DNA of 64,000 nucleotides, taken from contig NZ_NPOA01000008.1 of assembly GCF_002287375.1 (NCBI RefSeq), positions 62,001 to 126,000 on the forward strand, in the 5' to 3' direction. The stretch is from Virgibacillus profundi. GTDB taxonomy: Bacteria > Bacillota > Bacilli > Bacillales > Amphibacillaceae. Every line of letters begins with the position of its first letter. Position 1 is the first letter of the stretch. Shown piece by piece: positions 34,355 through 43,245 of the stretch. The translations under genes were made by a program, and so were the position numbers. The notes under the pieces are model-generated. The model saw only the letters and a program-made list of their open reading frames with translations, did no database searches and had not been told where the DNA came from.

Positions 34355-34437
34355 CCAAAAAATCATCGAATGAACTAGGTGATTCCTACATATATTTTTT
34401 AGTACAACCTTTTTTAAAATATATGAGGAGGAATTCC

Positions 34438-34623
34438 ATGCTTATTAATGAAATAACCAGCGTTTTTGAAAGTCAACACAAGCAATCACCTGAATCGGTA
34501 AATGATTTATTGGACTACTATCAAAAGAAGTATATTGCAGAAGAAATAGACATAAAAGACTATCGAAGAATTTATTTTCAGTTACATAAACAAGGTGCTG
34601 TCTCAGCCCACGAATATGCTTAA
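34438..34623 (+). CDS. YppF-like small protein
   Basis: A 61-residue soluble protein (LINEITSVFESQHKQSPESV, LLDYYQKKYIAEEIDIKDYR, LHKQGAVSAHEYA). The pattern of a short helix, the Y-I-A/R-x-E-I-x-x-x-x-Y-R segment and a terminal Gln-Gly-Ala turn resembles YppF-like proteins of Bacillales. ATG 34438 follows GAGGAGGAATT. A terminator-like AAGCCC / GGGCTT stem with T7 follows the stop. Function unknown. Confidence 0.6.
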   Translation: MLINEITSVFESQHKQSPESVNDLLDYYQKKYIAEEIDIKDYRRIYFQLHKQGAVSAHEYA

Positions 34624-34721
34624 GCCCCGAGTCCTACTTAAGGGCTTTTTTTCTTTTATGATTGAAAAATAATGATTCGGGAAGATTAATAGCAGGAAAT
34701 ACTTACGAGGAGGAGATAAAA

Positions 34722-35594
34722 ATGGGGATGGAACACTCCAATGGAAAACAGACACCACCTGCCCAGCATCAGGATAGACAACCGGGATTGGAATCGAAAA
34801 TGCATCCCGAACCTGAATATATTCGCAGCAATTATCAAGGGAGTAATAAACTAAAAAATAAAGTTGCTTTAATAACAGGTGGAGATAGTGGGATCGGGAG
34901 AGCTGTCAGTGTTCATTTTGCCAAGGAAGGCGCAGATCTTGCAATTGTCTACCTGGACGAACATGAGGATGCCAATGAGACAAAACGATTGGTTGAACAA
35001 GCAGGTCAAAAATGCTTATTAATCAATGGAGATATTGGAAATCAATCATTTTGTGAAGCAGCAGTTACTGAAACATTGGACAAGTTTAAAAAAATAGATA
35101 TCCTAATAAATAATGCTGCTGAACAACATCCACAAGGAAGTTTTTTGGAAGTTTCCAGTGAACAGATTGAACAAACATTCCGCACCAATGTATTTGGAAT
35201 GTTTCATATGACAAAAGCCGCATTACCAAGCTTAAAAAATGGCAGTTCCATTATTAATACATCTTCCATAACTGCATATCAGGGAAGCAAGGATTTAATT
35301 GACTATGCCGCTACAAAAGGAGCAATAACATCTTTCACAAGATCATTGGCCAGCGCTTTGGCTGATCAGGGAATCCGAGTGAATGGAGTAGCTCCCGGTC
35401 CAATTTGGACACCGTTAATTCCGGCATCATTCAGTGAAGAAAAGGTTGATTCATTCGGTGGAAATACTCCAATGAAAAGGCCTGGCCAGCCACAAGAGCT
35501 GGCGCCTGCCTATGTCTATTTAGCATGTGAGGATTCGAGCTATGTTTCCGGGCAAATGATCCATGTGAATGGCGGAATCATTGTATCCGGATAG
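34722..35594 (+). CDS. Short-chain dehydrogenase/reductase, general-stress type
   Basis: A 290-residue SDR. A 45-residue N-terminal extension (QHQDRQPGLESKMHPEPEYI) precedes the Rossmann fold, as in the YdaD/YhdF/YhxC group. The NAD(P) motif is TGGDSGIG, the catalytic residues are Ser (NTSSITAYQ) and Tyr-x3-Lys (DYAATKGA), and NNAAEQHPQ replaces the usual NNAG. The group is linked to general stress; the substrate is unknown. ATG 34722 follows GAGGAGGAG; the longer frame is not supported. Confidence 0.88.
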   Translation: MGMEHSNGKQTPPAQHQDRQPGLESKMHPEPEYIRSNYQGSNKLKNKVALITGGDSGIGRAVSVHFAKEGADLAIVYLDEHEDANETKRLVEQAGQKCLLINGDIGNQSFCEAAVTETLDKFKKIDILINNAAEQHPQGSFLEVSSEQIEQTFRTNVFGMFHMTKAALPSLKNGSSIINTSSITAYQGSKDLIDYAATKGAITSFTRSLASALADQGIRVNGVAPGPIWTPLIPASFSEEKVDSFGGNTPMKRPGQPQELAPAYVYLACEDSSYVSGQMIHVNGGIIVSG

Positions 35595-35596
35595 AA

Positions 35597-35630
35597 AGAG
35601 AGAAGCTACTCCCTCGCTTCTCTCTTTTTT
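35597..35630. terminator. Bidirectional terminator
   Basis: AGAGAGAAGC / GCTTCTCTCT stem followed by T7, overlapping the 3' end of the opposing GH13-like gene. Confidence 0.85.
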
Positions 35631-37099
35631 TGCTTACGAGTTAAATAAATCACACCGACTACAAACAATAGAAATACCCCTATCACAAAACCAATTAAAC
35701 CCCAGTTAAATCCCTGATCAGGCTCAATTGAAAATACTTCTGCAGTTTCACGGGGAATACTTATTCTAAATTCTCCATTATCGTTCTCACGTACAATATT
35801 ATCCCCAAGATATCCCCTTAACTGCATCCCTGAATCAATTCCAGTAACGGAAACAGCCTGTGACTCTTCATCATTATTAATAGCGATGAACATGGTTTCA
35901 TCCTCGTATGTTCTCTTGAAAACACTCATCGCTCCACTTGAATCAACAAGTTCGAAATCTCCATGGACTAAGGCAGGAAATTGTGAACGCAATGATGAAA
36001 TCCGGTTATGAAATTCCGTTAATTCAGCATCTCCACTATTAAATTGCACAAGCTTTTGTGTTTCTGATGCATCCCCGTACATTGGTAATTCGGAGCCCTG
36101 AAATAATGACGGCACACCAGGAGTAGTATACATATATGTTAATGCCAATGACCATGCAGTTACTGAATTACGTCCATTTTCTGCAAATACTTGGGTGAAT
36201 CTGTCTGTGTATTTGTTATCAATATAAAGAAGGTCCTTTTCACTTCCACTTTCTTCCCAGGCCTCATATAAATCTGAAACCGGATTACCTAACTCTGAAA
36301 AAGTATTTGTCATGGATTGTTGAAGTATTGGATTATCTACCATGTCAATACCAGAGATTTCCTTGATTTCCTTCAAATCTTCGTCTGTATTTAATATATC
36401 TCCAATGATATAAAATTCAGGATTAATACTTTTTATATGTGCCGTAAAAGTTTCCAGAAAATCTATCGATGACTGATCGACTGCTTGCAGTTTAAACCCA
36501 TCAATATCTGTTTCATTCATCCAGAATTCAGCAACTTCAGTAAGGAATGTCTGTACTTCCGGATTATCCTGATTTAAGACAGCAACATTGTCTGCCCAAT
36601 CTGTTGATAAATTAGCGTCTCCAAGCAACCAATCCGCTTTTTCCGGATCAGAGACGATCGAATGACTTGATGAAATATAATTCGATACTAATTCCAAAAC
36701 AATTTTTATATCTCTTTTATGGGCCTCGTCGATTAATGTATGTAAATCCTCCATTGTCCCAAACTGTTCCTCTATACTGTAGAAATCCTCTATCCAGTAT
36801 CCGTGGTAGCCCGCTGGCGCATTTTCCATAATTGGTGATAATGAGAGGGTTGTCACTCCTAATTCCTGAAAAGTATCCAATTTTGTAATGATTCCCTGGA
36901 TATCCCCCCCATGATAGGCATTAGGGTCTTCAATATTTACCTGCTCATTCCGGTTGAAATCCCCATTATTATAACGATCCACTACTATATTATAAATAAT
37001 TTCATCCTGTATTTGACTTTCCTGTGCTGAGATAGTGCCAGAATTTGCAGTAAATGCAATAAAAAATAGTGATATAAACAATAATGCTGTCTTTTTCAT
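35606..37099 (-). CDS. Membrane-anchored GH13 alpha-amylase homologue lacking catalytic residues
   Basis: A 497-residue exported protein: signal peptide (1-25), a GH13 barrel (DEIIYNIVVDRYNNGD, GGDIQGIITKLDTFQELGVT), a beta domain and a C-terminal helix (about 465-487) followed by KKREARE. All four catalytic regions deviate. Region I DxxxNH is ELVSNY (Glu136, Tyr141). Region II GxRxD is GFKLQ, so the nucleophile Asp is Gln205. Region III Glu is Asp234 (IIGDILN). Region IV NHD is NKY (Lys296, Tyr297). The reading frame is intact over its whole length, so it is a pseudoenzyme rather than a pseudogene. A glucan-binding or scaffold role is inference. Confidence 0.85.
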   Translation of the reverse strand: MKKTALLFISLFFIAFTANSGTISAQESQIQDEIIYNIVVDRYNNGDFNRNEQVNIEDPNAYHGGDIQGIITKLDTFQELGVTTLSLSPIMENAPAGYHGYWIEDFYSIEEQFGTMEDLHTLIDEAHKRDIKIVLELVSNYISSSHSIVSDPEKADWLLGDANLSTDWADNVAVLNQDNPEVQTFLTEVAEFWMNETDIDGFKLQAVDQSSIDFLETFTAHIKSINPEFYIIGDILNTDEDLKEIKEISGIDMVDNPILQQSMTNTFSELGNPVSDLYEAWEESGSEKDLLYIDNKYTDRFTQVFAENGRNSVTAWSLALTYMYTTPGVPSLFQGSELPMYGDASETQKLVQFNSGDAELTEFHNRISSLRSQFPALVHGDFELVDSSGAMSVFKRTYEDETMFIAINNDEESQAVSVTGIDSGMQLRGYLGDNIVRENDNGEFRISIPRETAEVFSIEPDQGFNWGLIGFVIGVFLLFVVGVIYLTRKQKKREARE

Positions 37100-37224
37100 A
37101 AGATTTGTTCCTCCAACGGTTAATAATAGCTCTTGTTCTATTATTAACCCTACATTTTAATAGTCAATAACTAATGGATTATTGTTGAAAATACTTCACA
37201 GTTGTAGGTTTCCAACCATAACTA

Positions 37225-37254
37225 AAGCTGCCTCATCAGAGACAGCTTTATTAT
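37225..37254. terminator. Terminator of yisL
   Basis: AAAGCTG / CAGCTTT stem with flanking A and T runs, 20 bases past the minus-strand yisL stop. Confidence 0.7.
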
Positions 37255-37274
37255 TAATAAGTATGATCCAGTCA

Positions 37275-37628
37275 TTACATTGGTAAACGCCAGAAACCTA
37301 GAATTAACGTGATTAAAAATGCAATAATGAATTGAATCCAAAAGCTTTTTGTTGGCTTTCCTTTATTTGTTTTCACAAGAATCATTTCGAGTGCAGCAAT
37401 AACCCAGATACCTGCAAGTCCTTTAATAATCGCCTCAGGCATAAGTGAGCTTCCACCGAAATAATTTGCAATCAGACTTCCACCACTATAAAGAATGAAT
37501 AAATAATCAAGGCGTAAAATCATGTGTACAATTTTTGCCGGCTTTCCTTTTCCCTGATTGTACATAATTAGTGCTACGATAAACAAAATTATTGCTAACG
37601 CCCATCCGGTAATATGCATATGTGTCAT
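37275..37628 (-). CDS. yisL: UPF0344 / DUF1516 membrane protein YisL
   Basis: A 117-residue protein with four hydrophobic helices (HITGWALAIILFIVALIMYN, RLDYLFILYSGGSLIANYF, IIKGLAGIWVIAALEMILV, FIIAFLITLILGFWRLP). Length and sequence match B. subtilis YisL (UPF0344), and the surrounding order (gerP on one side, yit block on the other) agrees. GGAGGAT precedes the ATG. Function unknown. Confidence 0.88.
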   Translation of the reverse strand: MTHMHITGWALAIILFIVALIMYNQGKGKPAKIVHMILRLDYLFILYSGGSLIANYFGGSSLMPEAIIKGLAGIWVIAALEMILVKTNKGKPTKSFWIQFIIAFLITLILGFWRLPM

Positions 37629-37807
37629 ATTTATAATCCTCCAGTTTTACAATATTTACTATCGATATCATACCATGTGAGGAATAAAATTTCATTTAAT
37701 AGGTTGTACAGGAACTTTAATATTTTTGAACCTCAAACTGGGAGTAAATTGGAGCAAAAACTGTTATACTGAAATAGACTGTAAATTTTTATTATTGGAG
37801 GGGTAGT

Positions 37808-39004
37808 ATGGTACAAACTAGTCAGGAAATCATTGATCAGACACAGGAATACGGGGCAAAAAATTATCATCCGCTTCCTGTTGTAATAGCAAAGGCTGAA
37901 GGTGTCTGGGTAGAAGATCCCGAGGGCAATCGCTATATGGACATGCTAAGTGCTTATTCCGCTGTAAACCAGGGTCACCGTCATCCAAAAATTATTGATG
38001 CATTGAAAAAACAAGCGGACGCAGTAACCCTTACTTCAAGAGCTTTCCATAACGACCAATTGGGGCCTTGGTATGAAAAAATCTGTAAGCTTACAAATAA
38101 AGAAATGGCGCTGCCGATGAATACTGGTGCTGAAGCCGTGGAAACTGCTATTAAAACAGCGAGACGCTGGGCGTATGATGTAAAAGGTGTTGCAGAAGAT
38201 CAGGCAGAAATCATCGCATGTGTTGGTAATTTTCATGGTCGAACAATGACAGCAGTATCTCTATCATCCGAAACAGAATATAAACGTGGATTTGGGCCAA
38301 TGCTCCCTGGAATTAAACTTATTCCATATGGTGACATCGATGCATTAAAGGCAGCAATTAATGAAAACACTGCAGGCTTTTTGTTTGAGCCAATTCAAGG
38401 TGAAGCAGGTATTGTCATCCCACCTGAAGGTTTCTTAAAAGAAGCATATGATGTGTGTAAAGAAAATAAGGTTTTATATATTGCTGATGAAATTCAGGCA
38501 GGACTTGGCCGCAGTGGTAAAATGTTCGCCTGTGATTGGGAGGATGTAACTCCGGATATTCTCATTCTTGGAAAAGCATTGGGTGGCGGTGTCTTCCCTA
38601 TTTCCTGTATTGTTGCCAACAAAGATATCCTTGGCGTATTCAACCCAGGCTCACATGGCTCTACATTTGGCGGAAATCCTTTAGCTTGTGCTGTATCTGT
38701 AGCTTCCCTGGAAGTACTGGAAGAGGAAAATTTAGCAGATCGTTCACTGGAATTAGGTAATTATATGATGGATGAACTGAGGAAAATTGATAACCCAATT
38801 ATTGAAGAAGTTCGAGGGAAAGGCCTTTTCGTTGGTGTAGAACTAACTGAATCAGCCAGACCATATTGCGAACAATTAAAAGAAAAAGGGTTATTATGTA
38901 AAGAAACACATGAAAATGTAATTCGATTCGCCCCTCCTCTTATTATCGAAAAAGATGACCTGGATTGGGCAATAGATCAAATTAAAGAAGTATTGAAAGG
39001 TTAA
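37808..39004 (+). CDS. rocD: Ornithine aminotransferase
   Basis: A 398-residue class III PLP-dependent aminotransferase converting ornithine and 2-oxoglutarate to glutamate semialdehyde and glutamate. PLP lysine is Lys256 ([10 protein letters not shown]), its partner Asp227 ([14 protein letters not shown]); [11 protein letters not shown] and EPIQGEAGI are typical. Length matches RocD. It stands alone, with a promoter region upstream and a strong terminator. The closely related acetylornithine aminotransferase is less likely because the N-terminus ([13 protein letters not shown]) is the RocD type. Confidence 0.93.
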   Translation: MVQTSQEIIDQTQEYGAKNYHPLPVVIAKAEGVWVEDPEGNRYMDMLSAYSAVNQGHRHPKIIDALKKQADAVTLTSRAFHNDQLGPWYEKICKLTNKEMALPMNTGAEAVETAIKTARRWAYDVKGVAEDQAEIIACVGNFHGRTMTAVSLSSETEYKRGFGPMLPGIKLIPYGDIDALKAAINENTAGFLFEPIQGEAGIVIPPEGFLKEAYDVCKENKVLYIADEIQAGLGRSGKMFACDWEDVTPDILILGKALGGGVFPISCIVANKDILGVFNPGSHGSTFGGNPLACAVSVASLEVLEEENLADRSLELGNYMMDELRKIDNPIIEEVRGKGLFVGVELTESARPYCEQLKEKGLLCKETHENVIRFAPPLIIEKDDLDWAIDQIKEVLKG

Positions 39005-39042
39005 TTGTATAACGAATTACACCATTTTTGTAATTAAAATTA

Positions 39043-39075
39043 AAAATCTCAGTTCAATGAGCTGAGATTTTTCTT
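39043..39075 (+). terminator. Terminator of rocD
   Basis: AAAATCTCAG / CTGAGATTTTT stem with T5. Its sequence is also the end of the DinB-like remnant on the other strand. Confidence 0.85.
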
Positions 39076-39189
39076 CAATGCTTCTTCCTCTGATAGATTT
39101 TGAACTGCTTCTGTAAATGGAAAATACCAGCTAGGGTCATTGGCATTTGCTAAGAACTGATCTAATATAACATCTTGAACATGTGACAA
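39054..39189 (-). pseudogene. DinB-superfamily remnant
   Basis: About 44 codons on the minus strand read HVQDVILDQFLANANDPSWY, FPFTEAVQNLSEEEAL, which is the N-terminus of a DinB-like metal-binding protein as I know the family. The frame ends inside the rocD terminator and has no ATG; an in-frame stop lies just upstream. The remaining 100 or more residues of such a protein are missing. It is a relic next to another relic (GNAT, 39237). Confidence 0.6.
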
Positions 39190-39236
39190 TGTTTTTCTAT
39201 TCTACTATTCTGGTATTCACCAATATAAAAAAATAC

Positions 39237-39479
39237 TTAAAGAAATAAAACCATATGGTATTCATCAAAATATGTATCATTATATTTCAAAGCATTTTTT
39301 TCAGTTCCAAATACTTTAAAACCAAATGATGAGCACAATCGTTTAGCTGATGCGTTCGTTGTAACAACTGTTAAATAAATTTGCTCAATTACTCCTAAAT
39401 CTCCGGCCTTTTGAATTACTTCCACCAAATAGTTTAAGTGTAATTCTTTACAATAATTATCTATATTACTTCTTTTTTT
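39237..39479 (-). pseudogene. C-terminal GNAT acetyltransferase remnant
   Basis: About 80 codons cover only the last third of a GNAT protein: GVIEQIYLTVVTTNASAKRL, CSSFGFKVFGTEKNALKYND, DEYHMVLFL, the beta5-alpha4-beta6-beta7 part with the S-A-K-R-L-x-x-x-x-G-F signature. The acetyl-CoA loop and everything before it are missing. The 5' end overlaps the small membrane gene at 39466, so the join is a rearrangement point. Translation from TTG is conceivable but the product could not bind acetyl-CoA. Confidence 0.7.
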
Positions 39480-39627
39480 CAAAATGGTGAACTATAAATA
39501 AGGCAATCAGAGTAATCACCAACAAAATACTTCCGTAAACAGGATAATTATAGACTGTAGCTAATAAAAATCCAGCCAATGCCATTAAGCTAAGCATTAT
39601 TCTCCTGATAATATATCCGAGTTTCAT
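39466..39627 (-). CDS. Small two-helix membrane protein, 53 aa
   Basis: A 53-residue ORF with a strong ribosome site (GGGAGGCG, six bases before ATG). It has two hydrophobic helices (IMLSLMALAGFLLATVYNY, SILLVITLIALFIVHH) and a basic tail FEKKK. Its last codons overlap the GNAT remnant. No family recognised. Confidence 0.55.
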   Translation of the reverse strand: MKLGYIIRRIMLSLMALAGFLLATVYNYPVYGSILLVITLIALFIVHHFEKKK

Positions 39628-39748
39628 TTTCCACGCCTCCCTGTTGAATACATAAGGGGGATAATTATTAAGTTTTTCAACAAATAGATGAACAGCCTAT
39701 TGAGAAAAGCGCCCGTTTGCTTTAATAAATAAGCAAGCAATTTTGTTC

Positions 39749-40450
39749 TTATTGCTTAAATGCTTCTAATCTTTGAACTTGAACTCCTTTGTCATCAAAG
39801 TTCTCCTCTGTCAACCATTGAGTTAATGCTTGTTTATGTAGAGGCCATTCTTCTATTAGCATTGAAAACCAGCTGGTGTTTCGTGAGCGATTTTTATAGA
39901 TAACGGCATTTCTGAAGGTGCCTTCATACTTAAATCCTAAACGTTTTGCCGTTTGAATGGAGGGAGCATTAAGGGAATCACATTTCCATTCATAGCGCCG
40001 GTATTGGAGTTCTTCGAATACGTACATGGCTAATAAATAGTGTGCTTCGGTAGACATTCTTGTTCTTTTTATTGCATCCGAAAAATTAATATTTCCTACT
40101 TCGATCACCCCATTTGCCTGATCTATCCTCATTAAACTAAAGATCCCAAGTGGTTTGTTTGTCTCTTTATTTAACACAGCATAATAGATGTGTGTGCTGC
40201 TTTCTATTTTTTCTAGTAATGTCTGTTCAAATACTTCATAGTTATGAGGTGGTTCGTCGGGTAAGTAGGTCCAATTACTAGGGTGAGAATTTTTATAGGC
40301 GTTATAGAGCTCTTTGGTATGTGTACGAGATAATCTAGTGACAATGGTATATTTTCCGACATAATACATATTGGAAGGGATTTTTCTTTTCTGCCAACCG
40401 GGCAACTCCTCACCAATTGGCTGGTTGTATTTGTTTACTCTCTGATTCAT
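39749..40450 (-). CDS. GNAT acetyltransferase, RimJ/RimL-like
   Basis: A 233-residue acetyltransferase of the RimJ/RimL type. An N-terminal extension (EELPGWQKRKIPSNMYYVGK) precedes the fold; core motifs are KPLGIFSLMRIDQANGVIEV, EAHYLLAMYVFEELQYRRYE, and NAPSIQTAKRLGFKYEGTFR with the typical N-x-x-S-x-x-x-A-x-x-x-G-F. The relatives acetylate ribosomal proteins or small amines; the target is unknown. It stands alone, ATG without a strong ribosome site. Confidence 0.85.
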   Translation of the reverse strand: MNQRVNKYNQPIGEELPGWQKRKIPSNMYYVGKYTIVTRLSRTHTKELYNAYKNSHPSNWTYLPDEPPHNYEVFEQTLLEKIESSTHIYYAVLNKETNKPLGIFSLMRIDQANGVIEVGNINFSDAIKRTRMSTEAHYLLAMYVFEELQYRRYEWKCDSLNAPSIQTAKRLGFKYEGTFRNAVIYKNRSRNTSWFSMLIEEWPLHKQALTQWLTEENFDDKGVQVQRLEAFKQ

Positions 40451-40658
40451 TTAATCACCACATTTCATTACATTATTTTATTACGGCATAACTTGTTAAA
40501 AATAATAAATCATCTGGTCTTTAATGATGCCTTCCATTTAATATTAACATAATATTCCTAACCCTTTTTTTAAAAAAACAATAAAATTTCCCACGGGCGG
40601 ACATTTCAACTTTCGAGCTGATTCCCCCACCCATTTTTCCTTCCAATTCTGATCCATC

Positions 40659-41840
40659 TTATCCATCCCTTCTCTGTCGAAATGGTTGTTTTTTATTATA
40701 GGTTAAACTTCTCCATATCCATTCCAAAGGGCCAAATAAGTAGTGGGAAAACCACCATTTACTAAACAGAGCCTGCAAGTTGAATACGATAATCACAATG
40801 ATAACTCCAGTGAGTGGCTTGATTGAACCATACAAACCAAGCCCGACTCCATAAAATAATAAAAAACTAATGACAGATTGCATGATATAATTCGTTAAAG
40901 CCATTCGCCCTACAAAAATAAATGGTGTGATTAACTTTTTCCCTATTTCCGTTTGAGTGAGTAATGTAATTGAGAAAATATAAAACAATGCGGAAGCAGT
41001 TCCGCCAATATTATCCTGAATGTATGAAAACCATAATGGATTTCCCAAAAAGTGTGGTCCTGCTTTTAAAATAATAAAAAACAGTAAAGAAATAAACCAC
41101 CATGTGATCAATATAGATTTATGTTTCATTGGTTCATGAAGCAGGCGTTTTTTGGCTAAATACATGCCAAACAAAAATAATGGCAATAAGGTTGTCCCTA
41201 ATAATAAGTAGCTCATTCCGCCATTACCATACACCCAGTCATGATAATTTTGTGTCCATATATTCATCAGATTACTGTTTTGATAATTATTGAAAGCCTG
41301 CTTAATTGCATCTGCATCATATAAATGTAAATAGTCCCGAACCATATATAACATTAGAGAGATAATACCAACACTTGTGCCCAGTAAAATGATCCCCCAG
41401 AGCAGGAGCGTTTTTTCTTTAGCCTGCAAAAATAATAATAACAATAAACCAATTAAGCCGTATGATAATAAAATATCTCCATGCCAAATTAAAAATGCAT
41501 GGATCATACCAAAGCAAATTAATATCAGAAGTCTTTTGCTTAAAAAGCCGTAGACTTCCACGCCACGCTCAATCAGCCGCTCCTTCACGATCTGAAATCC
41601 GAAGCCAAATAACAACGAAAAAAGTGTATAAAAGCTTGCTTGGAAAAAGATATCTATAATAGCCTGTGTGTATTGGCTGGCAGCAGAATTCCAGGCATCA
41701 TCTGCACCGCCGTACATAAAATATGGAGCAGAAAATGCCCCAATGTTAACGATGAAAATTCCAAAAATAGCAAATCCGCGTGCAGCATCTATCCATATTA
41801 ATCTGTTCTTTCCTTTTATTGGGGAAACAATATTCTTCAT
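40659..41840 (-). CDS. DUF418 family membrane protein
   Basis: A 393-residue polytopic protein of the YeiB/YxaH type. It starts with RLIWIDAARGFAIFGIFIVN, the typical D-A-x-R-G-F/L-A-x-x-G-I motif, has the YTLFSLLFGFGFQI helix and the C-terminal DUF418 part (GRMALTNYIMQSVISFLLFY, and HYLFGPLEWIWRSLTYNKKQPFR). These resemble acyltransferase-like membrane proteins; function unknown. It is divergent from the gerP operon. Confidence 0.88.
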   Translation of the reverse strand: MKNIVSPIKGKNRLIWIDAARGFAIFGIFIVNIGAFSAPYFMYGGADDAWNSAASQYTQAIIDIFFQASFYTLFSLLFGFGFQIVKERLIERGVEVYGFLSKRLLILICFGMIHAFLIWHGDILLSYGLIGLLLLLFLQAKEKTLLLWGIILLGTSVGIISLMLYMVRDYLHLYDADAIKQAFNNYQNSNLMNIWTQNYHDWVYGNGGMSYLLLGTTLLPLFLFGMYLAKKRLLHEPMKHKSILITWWFISLLFFIILKAGPHFLGNPLWFSYIQDNIGGTASALFYIFSITLLTQTEIGKKLITPFIFVGRMALTNYIMQSVISFLLFYGVGLGLYGSIKPLTGVIIVIIVFNLQALFSKWWFSHYLFGPLEWIWRSLTYNKKQPFRQRRDG

Positions 41841-41916
41841 GTTAAAATCCTTTCATCTAATACCAATGTCAAATTTCTCTAACCCAGAAAAACAGAGAAC
41901 ATCCTTAAAAATTCTC

Positions 41917-41943
41917 AACAATTATATGTATTTACATAAACTA
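41917..41943 (+). promoter_or_regulatory. Possible sigma-K promoter of the gerP operon
   Basis: CATAAACTA at 41935-41943 matches the sigma-K -10 CATAnnnTA, with AC about 16 bases upstream. It lies just before the gerPA ribosome site. Known gerP operons are transcribed late in the mother cell by sigma-K with GerE influence. Confidence 0.45.
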
Positions 41944-41963
41944 ACAGGAAGGAGGATTTTCCA

Positions 41964-42176
41964 ATGCCAGCCAAAGTGGGTGCTGTTAAAGTAATCAATA
42001 TATCTGCATCAAGTATTTTCAATATTGGAGACGTGTATTCCATGTGCCCTGAAAGCAATGCAAAAACATTCGCTGGTGGTGGCTCATTTAACACGGGAGA
42101 CGGAATCCGTATTCATCTAAACAATTCCATCACGAAGGTTTATGATTCTGATAAAATCGATCAGCCTATTAGTTAG
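41964..42176 (+). CDS. gerPA: Spore germination protein GerPA
   Basis: A 70-residue GerPA/GerPF-type protein: MPAKVGAVKVINISASSIFN, GDVYSMCPESNAKTFAGGGS, FNTGDGIRIHLNNSIT. The M-P-A-x-V-G and F-N-T-G-D motifs are diagnostic. It is the first gene of a complete six-gene gerP operon, whose products help germinants pass the spore coat. GGAGG precedes the ATG. It differs from GerPF (43680) in the central part. Confidence 0.88.
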   Translation: MPAKVGAVKVINISASSIFNIGDVYSMCPESNAKTFAGGGSFNTGDGIRIHLNNSITKVYDSDKIDQPIS

Positions 42177-42193
42177 TATCGGAGTGAATTACA

Positions 42194-42403
42194 TTGAATT
42201 TAACCATCCATCAATCAATCAGTATTTATATGATAAAAGTTGGCTCTATTACCAATTCATCTGTCCTCCAGATCGGAAGCACGGGAAGTATCCAGGCACA
42301 ATCTGACATATACAACACAGGTGGATATACAGGACCTGCTGCCCCTGCTGAGCCAATCGGAAGTGTTACCCCCATCATACCATTATCTCCTCCGGTGCAA
42401 TAG
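42194..42403 (+). CDS. gerPB: Spore germination protein GerPB
   Basis: A 69-residue GerPB: NLTIHQSISIYMIKVGSITN, SSVLQIGSTGSIQAQSDIYN, then a Pro/Ala/Gly-rich tail. The start is TTG, 17 bases past gerPA, after CGGAGTG. The S-S-V-L-Q-I-G-S motif recurs in GerPE, showing a common origin of the small gerP proteins. Confidence 0.88.
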   Translation: MNLTIHQSISIYMIKVGSITNSSVLQIGSTGSIQAQSDIYNTGGYTGPAAPAEPIGSVTPIIPLSPPVQ

Positions 42404-42474
42404 CACATCTCAATATCCTTTGCATAATCTGTTTATAGGCATCCGTCTATAAAACAGTGAAGGGGGATTATTTT

Positions 42475-43056
42475 ATGAATGGTAATGACTGGACCAATTA
42501 TATTTACGAGTTGCACCATTACATGACAAAACAGGAAAAAATGATAGAAGCACTGGAAAAAAGACTGCACAGCCTGGAAAAAGCATTTCAGGAAAAAAGC
42601 ACAAATACGATAGAAAAAATCGAATATAACTTTGATCAACTGAAAATTGAGCGTCTTGATGGAACCCTTCAAATCGGTTTATCCCCCAATGATTTAGCCA
42701 ATATTGAAGACTTTGGTGTTCATCAAAATCAAGTACCACAAAACCCACCACCACTAAAACAGACATTAAATTCTGAATTAAGCAGTTACCTGCATGATAA
42801 TGGGCCTTCTATAATTCGTGATCTATCCAAATCATATAATTATACGATTGATGAAGATTTTCAGTCTGTAATGATTCAGGATATTGAAAAACAGCTTCCA
42901 AGCCGCATTGCCTTTTATGAACAGGAAGCAATGCGTAACAATAAATTAACAAATGAACAGGATTTCAAGCTTTATATAAGTGATCAAATTAAAAAGGAAA
43001 TTTATCAGTCCTTATTAAATTATATCCAAACAAATGAAGGAAAAGGAGAAGAATAA
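42475..43056 (+). CDS. gerPC: Spore germination protein GerPC
   Basis: A 193-residue GerPC: an N-terminal coiled-coil (residues 8-45, with KQEKMIEALEKRLHSLEKAF), then IEYNFDQLKIERLDGTLQIG and a C-terminal helical domain (DLSKSYNYTIDEDFQSVMIQ). It is the largest GerP protein and the only one with a coiled-coil. ATG 42475 follows GAAGGGGG. The stop overlaps gerPD by one base. Confidence 0.92.
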   Translation: MNGNDWTNYIYELHHYMTKQEKMIEALEKRLHSLEKAFQEKSTNTIEKIEYNFDQLKIERLDGTLQIGLSPNDLANIEDFGVHQNQVPQNPPPLKQTLNSELSSYLHDNGPSIIRDLSKSYNYTIDEDFQSVMIQDIEKQLPSRIAFYEQEAMRNNKLTNEQDFKLYISDQIKKEIYQSLLNYIQTNEGKGEE

Positions 43057-43229
43057 TGAATATAGAGGTACACAACTGGGGATTAAACGTTGAAAATGTT
43101 CAAGTCGATAATGTTGCTGCTTCGTCAGTTTTCCTGATCGGGGATAATGAAGAAATGAATCTTTCCTCTTTTTTTGATACCCCACCGGAAGCATTCACTA
43201 TTGGAAATATTGTACCATTAGCACCATAA
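43056..43229 (+). CDS. gerPD: Spore germination protein GerPD
   Basis: A 57-residue ORF, too short for a 60-residue cutoff. It reads NIEVHNWGLNVENVQVDNVA, SSVFLIGDNEEMNLSSFFDT, then PPEAFTIGNIVPLAP, as GerPD of other bacilli. The ATG overlaps the gerPC stop (TAATG) and AAAGGAG precedes it, so translational coupling is likely. Confidence 0.9.
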   Translation: MNIEVHNWGLNVENVQVDNVAASSVFLIGDNEEMNLSSFFDTPPEAFTIGNIVPLAP

Positions 43230-43245
43230 CCGGAGGAATGTCAGT

